A stretch of 64,000 nucleotides of DNA. Origin: Bradyrhizobium sp. LTSP849 (GTDB lineage: Bacteria > Pseudomonadota > Alphaproteobacteria > Rhizobiales > Xanthobacteraceae). This document shows positions 34,070-42,816 of this stretch, piece by piece (position 1 is the stretch's first letter; each line of letters opens with the position of its first letter). The translations under genes were made by a program, and so were the position numbers. The notes under the pieces were generated by a model. That model saw only the letters and a program-made list of their open reading frames with translations, was not told the origin of the DNA and searched no databases. The stretch is from NCBI RefSeq assembly GCF_000938255.1, contig NZ_JYMR01000056.1, positions 1-64,000 on the forward strand. The letters are read 5' to 3'.

Positions 34070-35536
34070 ATGCTAAGCGAACGTCTAAGAGATCCGCGTC
34101 TGTTCCGCGAGCAGGCTTTTGTCGCCGGCGCATGGGTCGATGCCGATGGCGGCGCGACCGTCGTCGTCACGGACCCGGCGACCGGTGCCGAGATCGGTAC
34201 CGTGCCGGCCCTTGGTGCCGAAGAAACCAGACGCGCCATCAAGGTGGCCGAAGAAGTCTGGCCGGCCTGGCGCGCGCTTCCCGGCAGCGAGCGAGGCCGC
34301 TTGCTCGAGGAATGGTATCGGCTGATGCTTGAAAACATCGACGACCTCGCGCTCATTATGACGATGGAGCAGGGGAAGCCGCTTGCGGAAGCTGCCGGCG
34401 AGATCCGGTACGGGGCAGGTTTCATCAAGTGGTTTTCGGAAGAGCCGCGCCGAGTCTACGGCGACACCATTCCGGCCCCCACCGGGGATCGGCGCATCCT
34501 GGTTCTGAGGGAACCGGTGGGCGTTTCCGCGGCGATCACTCCGTGGAATTTTCCGAACGCCATGATTACCCGCAAGGCGGGCCCGGCGCTGGCGGCCGGC
34601 TGCCCGATCATCGCGAAGCCGTCGGAATTGACGCCATTTTCGGCCCTGGCGTTGGCCGTCCTCGCCGAACGAGCTGGCATTCCGAAGGGGGTCTTCTCGG
34701 TGGTGACGGGCATGCCCCAAGCGGTCGGCGCCGAGCTCACGTCGAGTCCATCCGTCCGCAAGCTCTCGTTCACCGGATCCACCCGCGTCGGACAGCTCCT
34801 GATGCAACAGTCGGCAAGCACCATCAAGCGCGTCAGCTTCGAGTTGGGAGGCAACGCTCCCTTCATCGTGTTCGATGACGCAGATGTCGATCTCGCTGTG
34901 GCGGGATTGATGGCGAGCAAATTCCGCAACGGCGGCCAGACCTGCGTCTGCGCGAACCGGGTGCTGGTGCAGGACGGAATCTATGAAAGGTTCGCCGACC
35001 GCCTTCTGGCGGAGACCTCGAAGCTCGTCGTCGGCAGCGGATTGCGCGAGGGCGTCACGATCGGCCCACTGATCAACCGTGCTGCTGTCGATAAGGTCCG
35101 TCGTCACATCGACGACGCCCTTTCGAACGGTGCAGTGCTTATGCTCGGCGGCAAGACTGGATCGAAGGATCAGTTTGTGGACCCGACGGTACTCGCTAAC
35201 GCCACCGTGAACATGCAACTGGCGAACGAGGAGACCTTCGGACCCGTCGCTCCACTGTTCCGGTTCAAGCACGAAGACGAGGCGATCCAGATCGCAAACG
35301 CCACCCCCTACGGCCTTGCGTCATACTTCTATACGTCCAATCTCAACCGTTCCTGGCGGGTGGCGGAAAGATTGGAGTTCGGCATGGTCGGTCTGAACAC
35401 GGGCTCGGTGTCGCTTGAGGTCGCGCCCTTTGGCGGCATCAAACAGTCGGGCATCGGTCGGGAGGGCTCCAAATTCGGCATCGAGGAATACTTGGAAATC
35501 AAGGCCTTCCACATCGGTAGCCTAACCGCTCCGTAA
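34070..35536 (+). CDS. gabD: Succinate-semialdehyde dehydrogenase (NAD(P)+)
   Basis: 488-residue aldehyde dehydrogenase; oxidises succinate semialdehyde, the GabT product, to succinate. Rossmann motif FTGSTRVGQLL (about 237), general-base Glu in FELGGNAPFIVF (about 260) and catalytic Cys in NGGQTCVCANR (about 293) are all present; EEPRRVYGDTIP and ITPWNFPNAMITRK are typical of GabD. The ADVD after the Glu motif also fits GabD. ATG 34070 has CGGAGG 8 nt upstream. Divergent from csaA-gabT, with which it makes a complete GABA shunt. Confidence 0.92.
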   Translation: MLSERLRDPRLFREQAFVAGAWVDADGGATVVVTDPATGAEIGTVPALGAEETRRAIKVAEEVWPAWRALPGSERGRLLEEWYRLMLENIDDLALIMTMEQGKPLAEAAGEIRYGAGFIKWFSEEPRRVYGDTIPAPTGDRRILVLREPVGVSAAITPWNFPNAMITRKAGPALAAGCPIIAKPSELTPFSALALAVLAERAGIPKGVFSVVTGMPQAVGAELTSSPSVRKLSFTGSTRVGQLLMQQSASTIKRVSFELGGNAPFIVFDDADVDLAVAGLMASKFRNGGQTCVCANRVLVQDGIYERFADRLLAETSKLVVGSGLREGVTIGPLINRAAVDKVRRHIDDALSNGAVLMLGGKTGSKDQFVDPTVLANATVNMQLANEETFGPVAPLFRFKHEDEAIQIANATPYGLASYFYTSNLNRSWRVAERLEFGMVGLNTGSVSLEVAPFGGIKQSGIGREGSKFGIEEYLEIKAFHIGSLTAP

Positions 35537-35632
35537 TTCGGGCCCAGCCATGATGGCAGCATCTCGCTACGGATCTGACGGCAAAATTGGCTCGCCTCTC
35601 CTGGCCCGGTCCTGTTTCGCTTAGGAGATTTG

Positions 35633-35755
35633 ATGTCTAGACGAACGCTCGGCTGCGGAGCTGTGCTGAACGTTCCGGTCACGGATACCCGGCAAGCCTG
35701 GAAAGCATCAACCTCCTTCACGAAGCCCGCTGGTTCAATCGGGAGCACGCGCTGA
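35633..35755 (+). CDS. Candidate 40-residue small protein
   Basis: A 41-codon frame begins at ATG 35633 directly behind TTAGGAGATTTG, one of the better Shine-Dalgarno sequences in this region, and ends at TGA 35755. The encoded peptide (starting MSRRTLGCGAVLNVPV) is basic, has one cysteine and no clear membrane segment or family. It lies 96 bp after gabD. It may be a true small protein or leader, or a chance frame in decayed DNA. The rest of 35537-35861 shows nothing recognisable. Confidence 0.3.
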   Translation: MSRRTLGCGAVLNVPVTDTRQAWKASTSFTKPAGSIGSTR

Positions 35756-35861
35756 TTGTCCGGCCCTTTGCGGCGCTGTGGGCGCTTGCCTGGTCTGCTG
35801 AGATTTCGGAAGCGAAAGCGGGCAGTGCCAGATCGACTTCGGGCGGATTGCGTAGGGATGC

Positions 35862-36434
35862 CTAGCCAGTCAGCAGCCTTTGAACCAGGTCCGGCGTGTT
35901 CGTCACGCTGTACTTGCGCAGCAGGCGCGTCTTGTAGATGTCGACTGTTCTCGGACTGATGCCGAGTGAAAGCGCCGCTTCCTTTCCCGTCTTTCCCTCG
36001 ATCAGCAAAGCTGCAATGTCTCGCTCTCTTGGCGTCAGCGATCCGCGGATCGTGTCGCTCTTCGCCTGTCGACTGGATAGTTCGGTGAATACCCACAACG
36101 TGTTTCGGTGCGGGTCTTTGGGCGTGTAGGTGAATCCGCGGACGTGAACCCAGAACAGTTCGCCATCGAGACGGCGCATGACGCGGTCGTCCGAGAACGC
36201 GCGATCCTGCGTGAGCATCGCACCGACCCGCAGACCGGCGCTTTCAAAATGGTTATGTGTCGGATAAAGCCGCTCGAATGTTGTTCCGGTGAATTCGCCG
36301 GGTTTGCCGCGGAAGATATCGGCAAACGCCTTGTTGCAGGCTCTTATCATCCGCTTATTCGCGATGGCTTGTCCCACCGGCGCGTCCTGGAACGCGCGAC
36401 GGTAGTCGATCTCTGCAGCAATTGCATTTCTCAT
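35862..36434 (-). CDS. PAS-LuxR-type transcriptional regulator
   Basis: 190-residue regulator with a single N-terminal PAS domain (residues about 8-120: AFQDAPVGQAIANK, FRGKPGEFTGTTFERLYP, GELFWVHVRGFTYTP) and a C-terminal LuxR helix-turn-helix (SLTPRERDIAALLIEGKTGKEAALSLGISPRTVDIYKTRLLRKY, about 132-175). The sensed signal is unknown; no kinase receiver domain is present. It is divergent from livG. Upstream lie a perfect ACACTTAAGTGT palindrome and a related imperfect copy, plausible autoregulatory operators. Confidence 0.88.
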   Translation of the reverse strand: MRNAIAAEIDYRRAFQDAPVGQAIANKRMIRACNKAFADIFRGKPGEFTGTTFERLYPTHNHFESAGLRVGAMLTQDRAFSDDRVMRRLDGELFWVHVRGFTYTPKDPHRNTLWVFTELSSRQAKSDTIRGSLTPRERDIAALLIEGKTGKEAALSLGISPRTVDIYKTRLLRKYSVTNTPDLVQRLLTG

Positions 36435-36461
36435 GATCTCTCCCCGACCGCGGCGGCTCGG

Positions 36462-36496
36462 ACACTTAAGTGTTCAACACCTATAGCATTAAGTGC
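36462..36496. promoter_or_regulatory. Paired CTTAAG-type palindromes upstream of the PAS-LuxR gene
   Basis: ACACTTAAGTGT (36462-36473) is a perfect 12-bp palindrome starting 28 bp upstream of the regulator's ATG; a related near-palindrome GCATTAAGTGC follows at 36486-36496, about two helix turns away. The same 12-mer occurs in the 24-bp palindrome beyond gabT. LuxR-type regulators bind such dyads, so autoregulation and control of the divergent liv operon are plausible. Confidence 0.5.
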
Positions 36497-36509
36497 CTAC
36501 GTGTTATTA

Positions 36510-36525
36510 ACCTATGCCAATAGGT
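36510..36525. promoter_or_regulatory. Inverted repeat ACCTAT-N4-ATAGGT
   Basis: A perfect 6-4-6 dyad in the divergent PAS-LuxR/livG promoter region, different in sequence from the CTTAAG palindromes next to it. It lies about 107 bp before livG. It could be bound by a second regulator such as the Lrp-type protein; nothing in the sequence shows this directly. Confidence 0.4.
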
Positions 36526-36631
36526 GACGGGTGGAAACAGTTAAATAGAAATGCCCGGAAAGTCCGGCGGGTACGGCGCAAAGGCGGGCCGAACCCTTTA
36601 TCCGTCCGATGGAACGTCACGAGGTGTCCCG

Positions 36632-37408
36632 ATGACGACGACAGGGTCGTTGCTTGAGGTGAGCGATATCAGGGCGAGTTTCGGCGGTGTCCGCGCTCTC
36701 GATGGCGCGTCCTTCTCCGTCGAAGCGGGCACCATCACCGGTCTGATCGGCCCCAACGGAGCCGGCAAGACGACCATCTTCAATTGCATCTCCGGTCTCG
36801 TCGACGGCTTCTCGGGCGCCGTGCGCTTCGACGGTGCCGATATCGCCCGTGCGCGTCCCGAAGTCGTTTCCCGATCCGGTCTGGTGCGCTCGTTTCAACT
36901 CGCGCGCGGGTGCCCGCTCATGACAGTGTTCGAGCATCTCATGCTGTACGGGCCGCGGCAGGTGGGCGAGGGCGTGTTCCGAGCTCTGGCGAGCCCCGGT
37001 GCGGTCCGCCGGCAGGAAGAAGAGTTGCGCGAGCGCTCTTATGCGATCGCCGAGCGTCTCCGGCTAGACCATGTGCTCGACAACCTCGTCACCGCCTTGT
37101 CCGGAGGCCAAAAGAAGCTGCTGGAAATCGGGCGGGTACTGCTCGCGGAGCCCAAGATGGTCCTGCTCGACGAGCCGATGGCCGGGGTTAATCCAACTCT
37201 CGTCGGCGAGATCGCCGAGCAGCTTGCCGCAATCGGAGAGTCGGGCGTCACCATTCTGCTGATTGAGCATGAGATGGAGCTCATCGAGCGGCTCTGCGAC
37301 GACGTCATCGTCATGGCTGAAGGAAAGTTCTTGACGAGGGGCGCCTTCGACGAAGTGACGGGCGATCGTCGCGTGCAGGAATGCTATCTCGGAGTGCAGC
37401 TGCAATGA
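36632..37408 (+). CDS. livG: Branched-chain-amino-acid-type ABC transporter ATPase (LivG)
   Basis: 258-residue ATPase of a HAAT-family importer. Walker A GPNGAGKTTIFNC (about 39-51), the LivG-type long insertion around ARGCPLMTVFEHLMLYGPRQVGEG, signature LSGGQKKLLEIGR, Walker B MVLLDEPMAGVNP and H-loop LLIEHEMELI are present. ATG 36632 follows GAGGTG and avoids an unlikely upstream extension. It starts the operon livG-livF-livK-livH-livM-amidohydrolase-cobW. Substrate need not be branched-chain amino acids; HAAT systems also import amides, urea and aromatic acids. Confidence 0.92.
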   Translation: MTTTGSLLEVSDIRASFGGVRALDGASFSVEAGTITGLIGPNGAGKTTIFNCISGLVDGFSGAVRFDGADIARARPEVVSRSGLVRSFQLARGCPLMTVFEHLMLYGPRQVGEGVFRALASPGAVRRQEEELRERSYAIAERLRLDHVLDNLVTALSGGQKKLLEIGRVLLAEPKMVLLDEPMAGVNPTLVGEIAEQLAAIGESGVTILLIEHEMELIERLCDDVIVMAEGKFLTRGAFDEVTGDRRVQECYLGVQLQ

Positions 37409-38139
37409 CGACGCTGAGCGCAAGCGCTATTTGCGGCGGCTACGCGACCGCCGATTTCATCGTGAAGGGCGTGGATATCACGATAGCGCCCAAGGATCTT
37501 GCCGTCATCATCGGCCCCAACGGCGCCGGAAAGTCGACGTTCCTGAAGCTGCTCGCCGGCCTTCTGCCGAAGCGGACCGGCGACGTCTCGATCGACGGGA
37601 CCGCTCTTCCCGCCGGCGACGCGCATGCCGCCTGCGAGCGCGGCGTCAGCTTCGTGCCGCAGGAGCGGAACGTGTTCGGAAGCCTTTCGGTCCAGGAAAA
37701 CCTCGAGATGGGCGGCTACCTGCTGCGCTCAGGATTGAAGAGCCGAATCGAGGAGCAACTGAACCGCTTTCCGATGCTGCGCGGACGGCTTCGCGAAAAG
37801 GCGGGCAATCTTTCGGGCGGTCAACGCCAGGTGCTGGCGGTAGCGGTCGCCCTGATGACCAATCCGAGCGTCCTGTTGCTGGACGAGCCCACGGCGGGCC
37901 TCTCGCCCGCGGCGGCGAAGGAGATCTTCGTGCTCATCCGCGATCTCGCGGCGAGCGGTCTGGCGATCCTCATGGTCGAGCAGAACGCGCTTCTGGCGCT
38001 GGAGTACGGCACGCGCGGCGTCGTTCTCGTCGCCGGCAAGAAAGTCCGCGACGACGCGGCAGCCTCCATGATCGAGGACGACGAGATCAGGCATCTGTTC
38101 CTCGGGCGGGCCGCTCCGGCGGCCCCGCACCGACATTGA
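37405..38139 (+). CDS. livF: Branched-chain-amino-acid-type ABC transporter ATPase (LivF)
   Basis: 244-residue second ATPase of the importer. Walker A GPNGAGKSTFLKLLAGL (about 35-51), Q-loop FVPQERNVFGSLSVQENLEMGGYL, signature LSGGQRQVLAVAVALM, Walker B VLLLDEPTAGLSP and H-loop MVEQNALLAL are intact. ATG 37405 overlaps the livG stop (ATGA), so the two subunits are produced in equal amounts. It forms a heterodimer with LivG on the LivH/LivM permease. Confidence 0.92.
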   Translation: MTTLSASAICGGYATADFIVKGVDITIAPKDLAVIIGPNGAGKSTFLKLLAGLLPKRTGDVSIDGTALPAGDAHAACERGVSFVPQERNVFGSLSVQENLEMGGYLLRSGLKSRIEEQLNRFPMLRGRLREKAGNLSGGQRQVLAVAVALMTNPSVLLLDEPTAGLSPAAAKEIFVLIRDLAASGLAILMVEQNALLALEYGTRGVVLVAGKKVRDDAAASMIEDDEIRHLFLGRAAPAAPHRH

Positions 38140-38173
38140 AACATGACCACTGACGAAGGGTGAGGAGTTGAAC

Positions 38174-39385
38174 ATGTCGAATCTGGCCAGACGTACTTTC
38201 CTGCAGGCTGGCCTTGGAGTTGGCGGGCTAATGCTGTCATCGAGCCTTTCACGCTCCTGGGCGCAACAAGGCGATCCGATCAAGATCGGCCTGATCATCC
38301 CGCTCACCGGAGCGACCAGCCAGTTTGGGGCGACGATGGCTCAGGCTGCAAAGGTCGCCGAAACCGAGATCAACGCCGCCGGCGGCGTTCGCGGGCGTCC
38401 GATCCAGATCGTCGTTGAGGACGATCAGAGCAATCCGGAGGCGGCCGTCCGTGCGGCGCACAAGCTGATCGACGTGGACAAGGTCGTAGCAATCGGAGGT
38501 TCTTACGCGTCGGCGGTCACGTCGGCCATCGCGCCGCTGTGCTGGGACGGAAAGACCGTGCTGCTCACCTCGTCGGGAGCGGACAGCATCACCAAGCTGC
38601 CGCATGACGGGTACATCTTCAGGACTTCGCCCACCGTCACGCTCCAGGGCACCAGCGTCGGAAAATATGCAGTCGAGCTCGGCGCCAAGAAGATGTTTTT
38701 CCTCGGTCCGCAAACCCCCTTTGCGCAGTCGTACATCGACATCATCTCGGGGATATTCAAAGCCGCGGGCGGTACCGGCAGCGGGCTTGTCTACGAAGAC
38801 AAGAAGTCGAGCTACAGATCGGAAGTAGACCAGGCTCTGAAAGAGTCGCCGGATGTCATCGTACTCGGCGGCTACGTCCCCGACACCTCGGTCGTGCTGA
38901 AGGACCTGTACCGTGCAGGCTATTCGGGCAAGAAGATCGGCTTCTCCTTCGGCATCAACGACGCCCTAACGAAAGCCGTTCCTGCCGAGGTTTCCGAAGG
39001 CGCCTATTCGCTCGTTCCGTCGGCCGCGGAAAACTCGGAAGCCTACAAGCGGCTCATCAGCAAGATGAAGCGGCCTTCGCTCGATAGCTACTCCTGCCAG
39101 GTCTACGATCACGTCGTGCTGACGTCGCTGGCGCTTGCTCGCGCGACGTCCGGGCAGGCGAACGGAACGGCGGTCCGCGACAATCTTCGCGCGATCTCCG
39201 AGGGGGAGGGCAAGCGGCTCGACGACGCGGCCGAGGCCCTGAAGGCGGTCGTCGTTGGCGGACAGGTGAATTACGACGGACCGAGCGGCCCGCTCGAATT
39301 CGCCGACAACGGCGACGTGAAGGGGGTGTTCTTCCGTTATGAGCAGATCGAGGGCGGCAAGCTCGTGGTCCGCAAGGTCGGCTGA
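38174..39385 (+). CDS. livK: ABC transporter periplasmic substrate-binding protein (LivK-like)
   Basis: 403-residue type-I periplasmic binding protein. The N terminus SNLARRTFLQAGLGVGGLMLSSSLS has an RRTFLQ twin-arginine-like motif, so Tat export is possible. The mature part starts QGDPIKIGLIIPLTGATSQFGATMAQAAKVAETEINAAGGVRGRPIQIVVEDDQSNPEAAVRAAHKL, standard for the family. The ligand cannot be assigned; neighbouring GABA-shunt and amidohydrolase genes suggest an amino-acid amide or conjugate. ATG 38174 has GAGGAG 6 nt upstream, 34 bp after livF. Confidence 0.9.
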   Translation: MSNLARRTFLQAGLGVGGLMLSSSLSRSWAQQGDPIKIGLIIPLTGATSQFGATMAQAAKVAETEINAAGGVRGRPIQIVVEDDQSNPEAAVRAAHKLIDVDKVVAIGGSYASAVTSAIAPLCWDGKTVLLTSSGADSITKLPHDGYIFRTSPTVTLQGTSVGKYAVELGAKKMFFLGPQTPFAQSYIDIISGIFKAAGGTGSGLVYEDKKSSYRSEVDQALKESPDVIVLGGYVPDTSVVLKDLYRAGYSGKKIGFSFGINDALTKAVPAEVSEGAYSLVPSAAENSEAYKRLISKMKRPSLDSYSCQVYDHVVLTSLALARATSGQANGTAVRDNLRAISEGEGKRLDDAAEALKAVVVGGQVNYDGPSGPLEFADNGDVKGVFFRYEQIEGGKLVVRKVG

Positions 39386-39408
39386 AGCAGAGAACGAAAG
39401 CGGACGCC

Positions 39409-40296
39409 ATGTTGACCGACCTGCTGCAGTATCTGGTGAACGGACTGATCGTCGGCGCGCTCATAGCGTTGCCGGCGCTCGGTCTGACGTTGATCTTCAG
39501 CGTGCTGGGTTTCGTCAATTTCAGCGTAGCTGCGCAACTCACGGCCGGCGGCTACGCCGGCTGGCTGGCGAATACGACTCTTAAACTATCGCTGGTGCCG
39601 GTCCTGATCATCGCATTCCTCGTCGCAGGGGCTCTGGGCGTCGTGACGGACCGCATTGCGCTCGCTCCGATACGACGCAAACCGAGCGCGCGGACGCCGT
39701 TGATGGTGGCGGTCGTCTCGATCGCCCTGAACATGGCGCTCGAGAACGCCTGTCGCTTCTCCTTCGGTAGCGGCCTGAACAGCTTCGACATGCCGATCGC
39801 CCGCGACATGAAAGTCGGCGGCATCCGCATCGGGCTTCAGCAGTTGCACAACCTCGAGATCGCGATCGGGCTTGCCGTTCTTCTCGCGCTGTTCTTCTCG
39901 CTCACCAAACTGGGCAAGGCCATGCGCGCCGTGGCCGACAACGTCGATCTCGCGCGGCTCAAGGGTATCGAACCGGTCCGTCTCGCCAATCTCGCCACGT
40001 TCATCGGCATGGGACTCGCGGGCGTCGGTGGCGCTCTCCTGGCGATCGACACCAGCGTGGATCCATCGACGGGATCCAGGCTGATACTTTTGATCTTCGC
40101 CGGCAGCGTCGTCGGAGGCTTGACGAGCCTGCCGGGAGCTGTCGCCGGTGCCCTTCTGATGGGGGTCATCGGCGAGTTGGGCCTTCTGGTCCTTCCGCCG
40201 GCCTACCAGTCCCTGACCGCCTTTGTCGCGATTCTGATCACCTTGCTCGCGAGACCGAGCGGCATCTTCTCCGGCGCCTCGGGGGTAAGAAAATGA
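39409..40296 (+). CDS. livH: ABC transporter permease (LivH-like)
   Basis: 295-residue membrane protein with about eight hydrophobic segments. The family motif region LGKAMRAVADNVDLARLKGIEPVRLANLATFIGMGLAGVGGALLAID (about 165-210) includes the EAA-like loop that contacts the ATPases, and GSVVGGLTSLPGAVAGALLMGVIGEL is typical of LivH. The stop overlaps the start of livM by 4 bp. Together they form the membrane channel of the importer. Confidence 0.9.
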   Translation: MLTDLLQYLVNGLIVGALIALPALGLTLIFSVLGFVNFSVAAQLTAGGYAGWLANTTLKLSLVPVLIIAFLVAGALGVVTDRIALAPIRRKPSARTPLMVAVVSIALNMALENACRFSFGSGLNSFDMPIARDMKVGGIRIGLQQLHNLEIAIGLAVLLALFFSLTKLGKAMRAVADNVDLARLKGIEPVRLANLATFIGMGLAGVGGALLAIDTSVDPSTGSRLILLIFAGSVVGGLTSLPGAVAGALLMGVIGELGLLVLPPAYQSLTAFVAILITLLARPSGIFSGASGVRK

Positions 40297-41249
40297 TTTC
40301 CTATCTTGTGTTCGCCGGCACGATCGCCGGGTTCTACGCTCTGCTATCCCTCGGCCTGGTCACGGCATGGGGGCAGGGTGGTCTGGTGAATCTCGGCCTC
40401 GTAGGGTTCGTAGGCCTCGGCGCCTATACCTCCGCACTGCTGTCAGGAGCGGGATTTCCTATCTGGATCGACTGGATCGCAGCCGCTGTGGTTTCGGCCG
40501 CGGTAGGCGTGGCTCTGTGTTTCGTCGTCCGCAACCTACGCGGCGACTACCTTGCGATCGTGACCCTTGGGTTCGCAGAGATCCTGCGGCTGGCGGAAAC
40601 CAACGAGAAGTGGTTGACGAAGGGAAGCGACGGGATATCGGGGATCGTGGCGCCGCTCAAGAGCGATCTCGGAGAATCCTTTCCCTTCTTCTATCTCATT
40701 ATGACCTGGACGCTCGTCGGTATCGTCGCTTTCCTGCTCGGTTGCCTTCTTCGGAGCCCCTTTGGACGAGCGCTGCGCGCAGTACGTGACGACGAGCAGA
40801 TCGCGGCTGTTGCCGGAAAATCCGTGCTCCGGCTGAAGCTGCAGGCGTTCGGAATCGGTGCGGCACTCTCCGGGCTCGCTGGCGCGCTCTATGCACACTT
40901 CACCAGCTACATCGCACCCGACGTCTTCATCGTCCAACTGACGATCTACATCTTTTTGGCGGTCACCGTCGGTGGTCAGACGCGCCTTGCCGGCGCCGTG
41001 GTCGGCTCGATAGCTCTGGTTGCGCTGCTGGAGGCGTCACGCTTCATCGCCGCAGCGATCCCGGGGCTCGATGCGGTGCAGATCGCATCGCTCCGCGAGT
41101 TCGCGATCGCCCTCACTTTGATCCTCGTCATGCAATTGCGGCCCGAGGGCGCGTTCCGGATGACCAACGAACGTTCTGGTCTGAGCGCCTCGCGCGCCGC
41201 TTCGGAATCTTGCTACGGAAAGCGAGCGATAGTCGATGACGCAACCTGA
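40293..41249 (+). CDS. livM: ABC transporter permease (LivM-like)
   Basis: 318-residue second permease. Landmarks: AWGQGGLVNLGLVGFVGLGAYTSALLS near residues 24-50, NLRGDYLAIVTLGFAEILRL around 83-102, and the EAA-type loop PFGRALRAVRDDEQIAAVAGKSVLRLKLQAFGIGAALSGLAGALYAHF around 152-200. The C-terminal tail (RMTNERSGLSASRAASESCYG) is hydrophilic. It overlaps livH by 4 bp and the next gene by 14 bp, which argues that the amidohydrolase is part of the import system's operon. Confidence 0.9.
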   Translation: MISYLVFAGTIAGFYALLSLGLVTAWGQGGLVNLGLVGFVGLGAYTSALLSGAGFPIWIDWIAAAVVSAAVGVALCFVVRNLRGDYLAIVTLGFAEILRLAETNEKWLTKGSDGISGIVAPLKSDLGESFPFFYLIMTWTLVGIVAFLLGCLLRSPFGRALRAVRDDEQIAAVAGKSVLRLKLQAFGIGAALSGLAGALYAHFTSYIAPDVFIVQLTIYIFLAVTVGGQTRLAGAVVGSIALVALLEASRFIAAAIPGLDAVQIASLREFAIALTLILVMQLRPEGAFRMTNERSGLSASRAASESCYGKRAIVDDAT

Positions 41250-42816
41250 CTTGGAGAGCATCGGGGAGGAGTTCGCCAGGATGTTCGCCGCTGCTGGCCT
41301 TCCCCGGGTCGAGGCGGCGACGGCGCGGACTCGCGGGCGTGGGCCGTTCAAGCGACTAGTGCTGCGCGGGGCTTCGATCGTCGACGGTACCGGTGCCCCG
41401 CCGTGGTGCCCCGCCGATCTGGTAGTCGAGGGCGGCCGGATAACGGTGTTGAAGAAGGTCGGCACGCCAAAGCTGCCGATCAACCCTGACCGCCGTCCGC
41501 CTGCTGGCGATTTCGAGATCGATTGCACCGGCAAGTTTCTGACGCCCGGGCTGGTGGACTGTCATGCCCACATCGGCGCGCCGTTCCACGCCGAGAACGG
41601 GCCCATGCCGAATGCCGACTACGTCTACAAGCTGTGGCTGGCGCACGGCGTCACAACCGTTCGCGAGACAGGGTGCTTCAACGGATTGCAGTGGACGTTG
41701 CAACAGAAGCGGGCGGCTGCGGACCACCGCATCGATGCACCCCGCATTCTGGCCTACGCGCCGTTTCCTGGCACGAACGACTATGTGAAGACCATCCATA
41801 CCCCGGAAGATGCGCGCAGATGGCTTCAGGCGGTCAAGGAGCGCGGCGCCGACGGGATCAAGTTCTTCGGGGCTCCGCCGGCCATGATGAAAGCCGCTCT
41901 GGAGCAGTGTCGAAGCCTTGGACTGCGTACATGCTGCCATCATGCCCAACTGGCGGTAGGCCGAATGAACTCGCTACGGACCGCCCAATGGGGGCTGACG
42001 AGTACCGAACACTCCTACGGGATTCCGGAGGCGCTGCTAGACGGGCAGACACTTCAGGCGTTTCCGCCGGAGTACGACTACAACGACGAATATCTGCGGT
42101 TCTCGACGGCGGGCCAAACATTTCTCCAGGCGGCCAAACCGGAGTCGCAGAAGTGGAACGAGGTGCTCCAGGCGTTCCTCGCGGCCGGACACACCTTCGT
42201 CCCCACGTTCAACGTCTACGATGGCAATCGCGATCTGATGCGCACCCGCCGCGCGGATTGGCACGATCGCTTCACCGACCCGACTCTCTGGGCCTACTTT
42301 CAGCCGCAGCGGGGAGGGCATGGCGCCTATTGGTACCGCTGGTCCACGACGAATGAGGTGGAATGGCGTGAAACGTTCCGGCTCTGGATGCGGTTCGTCA
42401 ACGACTACAAGAATCTCGGCGGGCGCGTCTGCGTCGGCTCCGATTCCGGCTTCATGTTCCAGACATACGGGTTCGGCCTCGTCCGCGAACTTGAGCTCCT
42501 GCAGGAGGCGGGCTTTACGCCTCTGGAAGTGCTTCGGGCCGCCACAACGTGGGGGGCCGAGCTTCTCGGCATCGAAGAAGACGTCGGAACTTTGGAGGTC
42601 GGAAAGCTGGCCGACATCCTTGTCCACGACGAAAATCCGCTCAACGACTTCAAGCTTCTCTACGGTACCGGGGCGATGCGCCTCGACGACCCGACCGCCT
42701 CGGTGATTTGGGCTCGCAGCATCTCGACCGTCATCAAGGAAGGCTCGGTGTTCGATCCGGCCGAATTGCTCGACGATGTCGAGGAAATGGTGTCGGCGCG
42801 ACGGAGGGCGGCTTGA
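41236..42816 (+). CDS. Amidohydrolase-superfamily metal-dependent hydrolase
   Basis: 526-residue enzyme with a full binuclear metal site: H110-A-H112 after strand 1, K209 in GIKFFG (probably carboxylated), H236 in the CCHHAQ segment, H259 in STEHSYG and D403 in GSDSGF. The outer beta-sandwich is formed by residues about 35-105 (LVLRGASIVDGTGAP) and 440-500 (LEVGKLADILVHDENPL). This arrangement matches imidazolonepropionase- and prolidase-like amidohydrolases, which hydrolyse amide bonds in cyclic or linear substrates. Operon context suggests the imported compound is its substrate. It overlaps livM by 14 bp and the metallochaperone gene by 4 bp. Confidence 0.88.
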   Translation: MTQPDLESIGEEFARMFAAAGLPRVEAATARTRGRGPFKRLVLRGASIVDGTGAPPWCPADLVVEGGRITVLKKVGTPKLPINPDRRPPAGDFEIDCTGKFLTPGLVDCHAHIGAPFHAENGPMPNADYVYKLWLAHGVTTVRETGCFNGLQWTLQQKRAAADHRIDAPRILAYAPFPGTNDYVKTIHTPEDARRWLQAVKERGADGIKFFGAPPAMMKAALEQCRSLGLRTCCHHAQLAVGRMNSLRTAQWGLTSTEHSYGIPEALLDGQTLQAFPPEYDYNDEYLRFSTAGQTFLQAAKPESQKWNEVLQAFLAAGHTFVPTFNVYDGNRDLMRTRRADWHDRFTDPTLWAYFQPQRGGHGAYWYRWSTTNEVEWRETFRLWMRFVNDYKNLGGRVCVGSDSGFMFQTYGFGLVRELELLQEAGFTPLEVLRAATTWGAELLGIEEDVGTLEVGKLADILVHDENPLNDFKLLYGTGAMRLDDPTASVIWARSISTVIKEGSVFDPAELLDDVEEMVSARRRAA

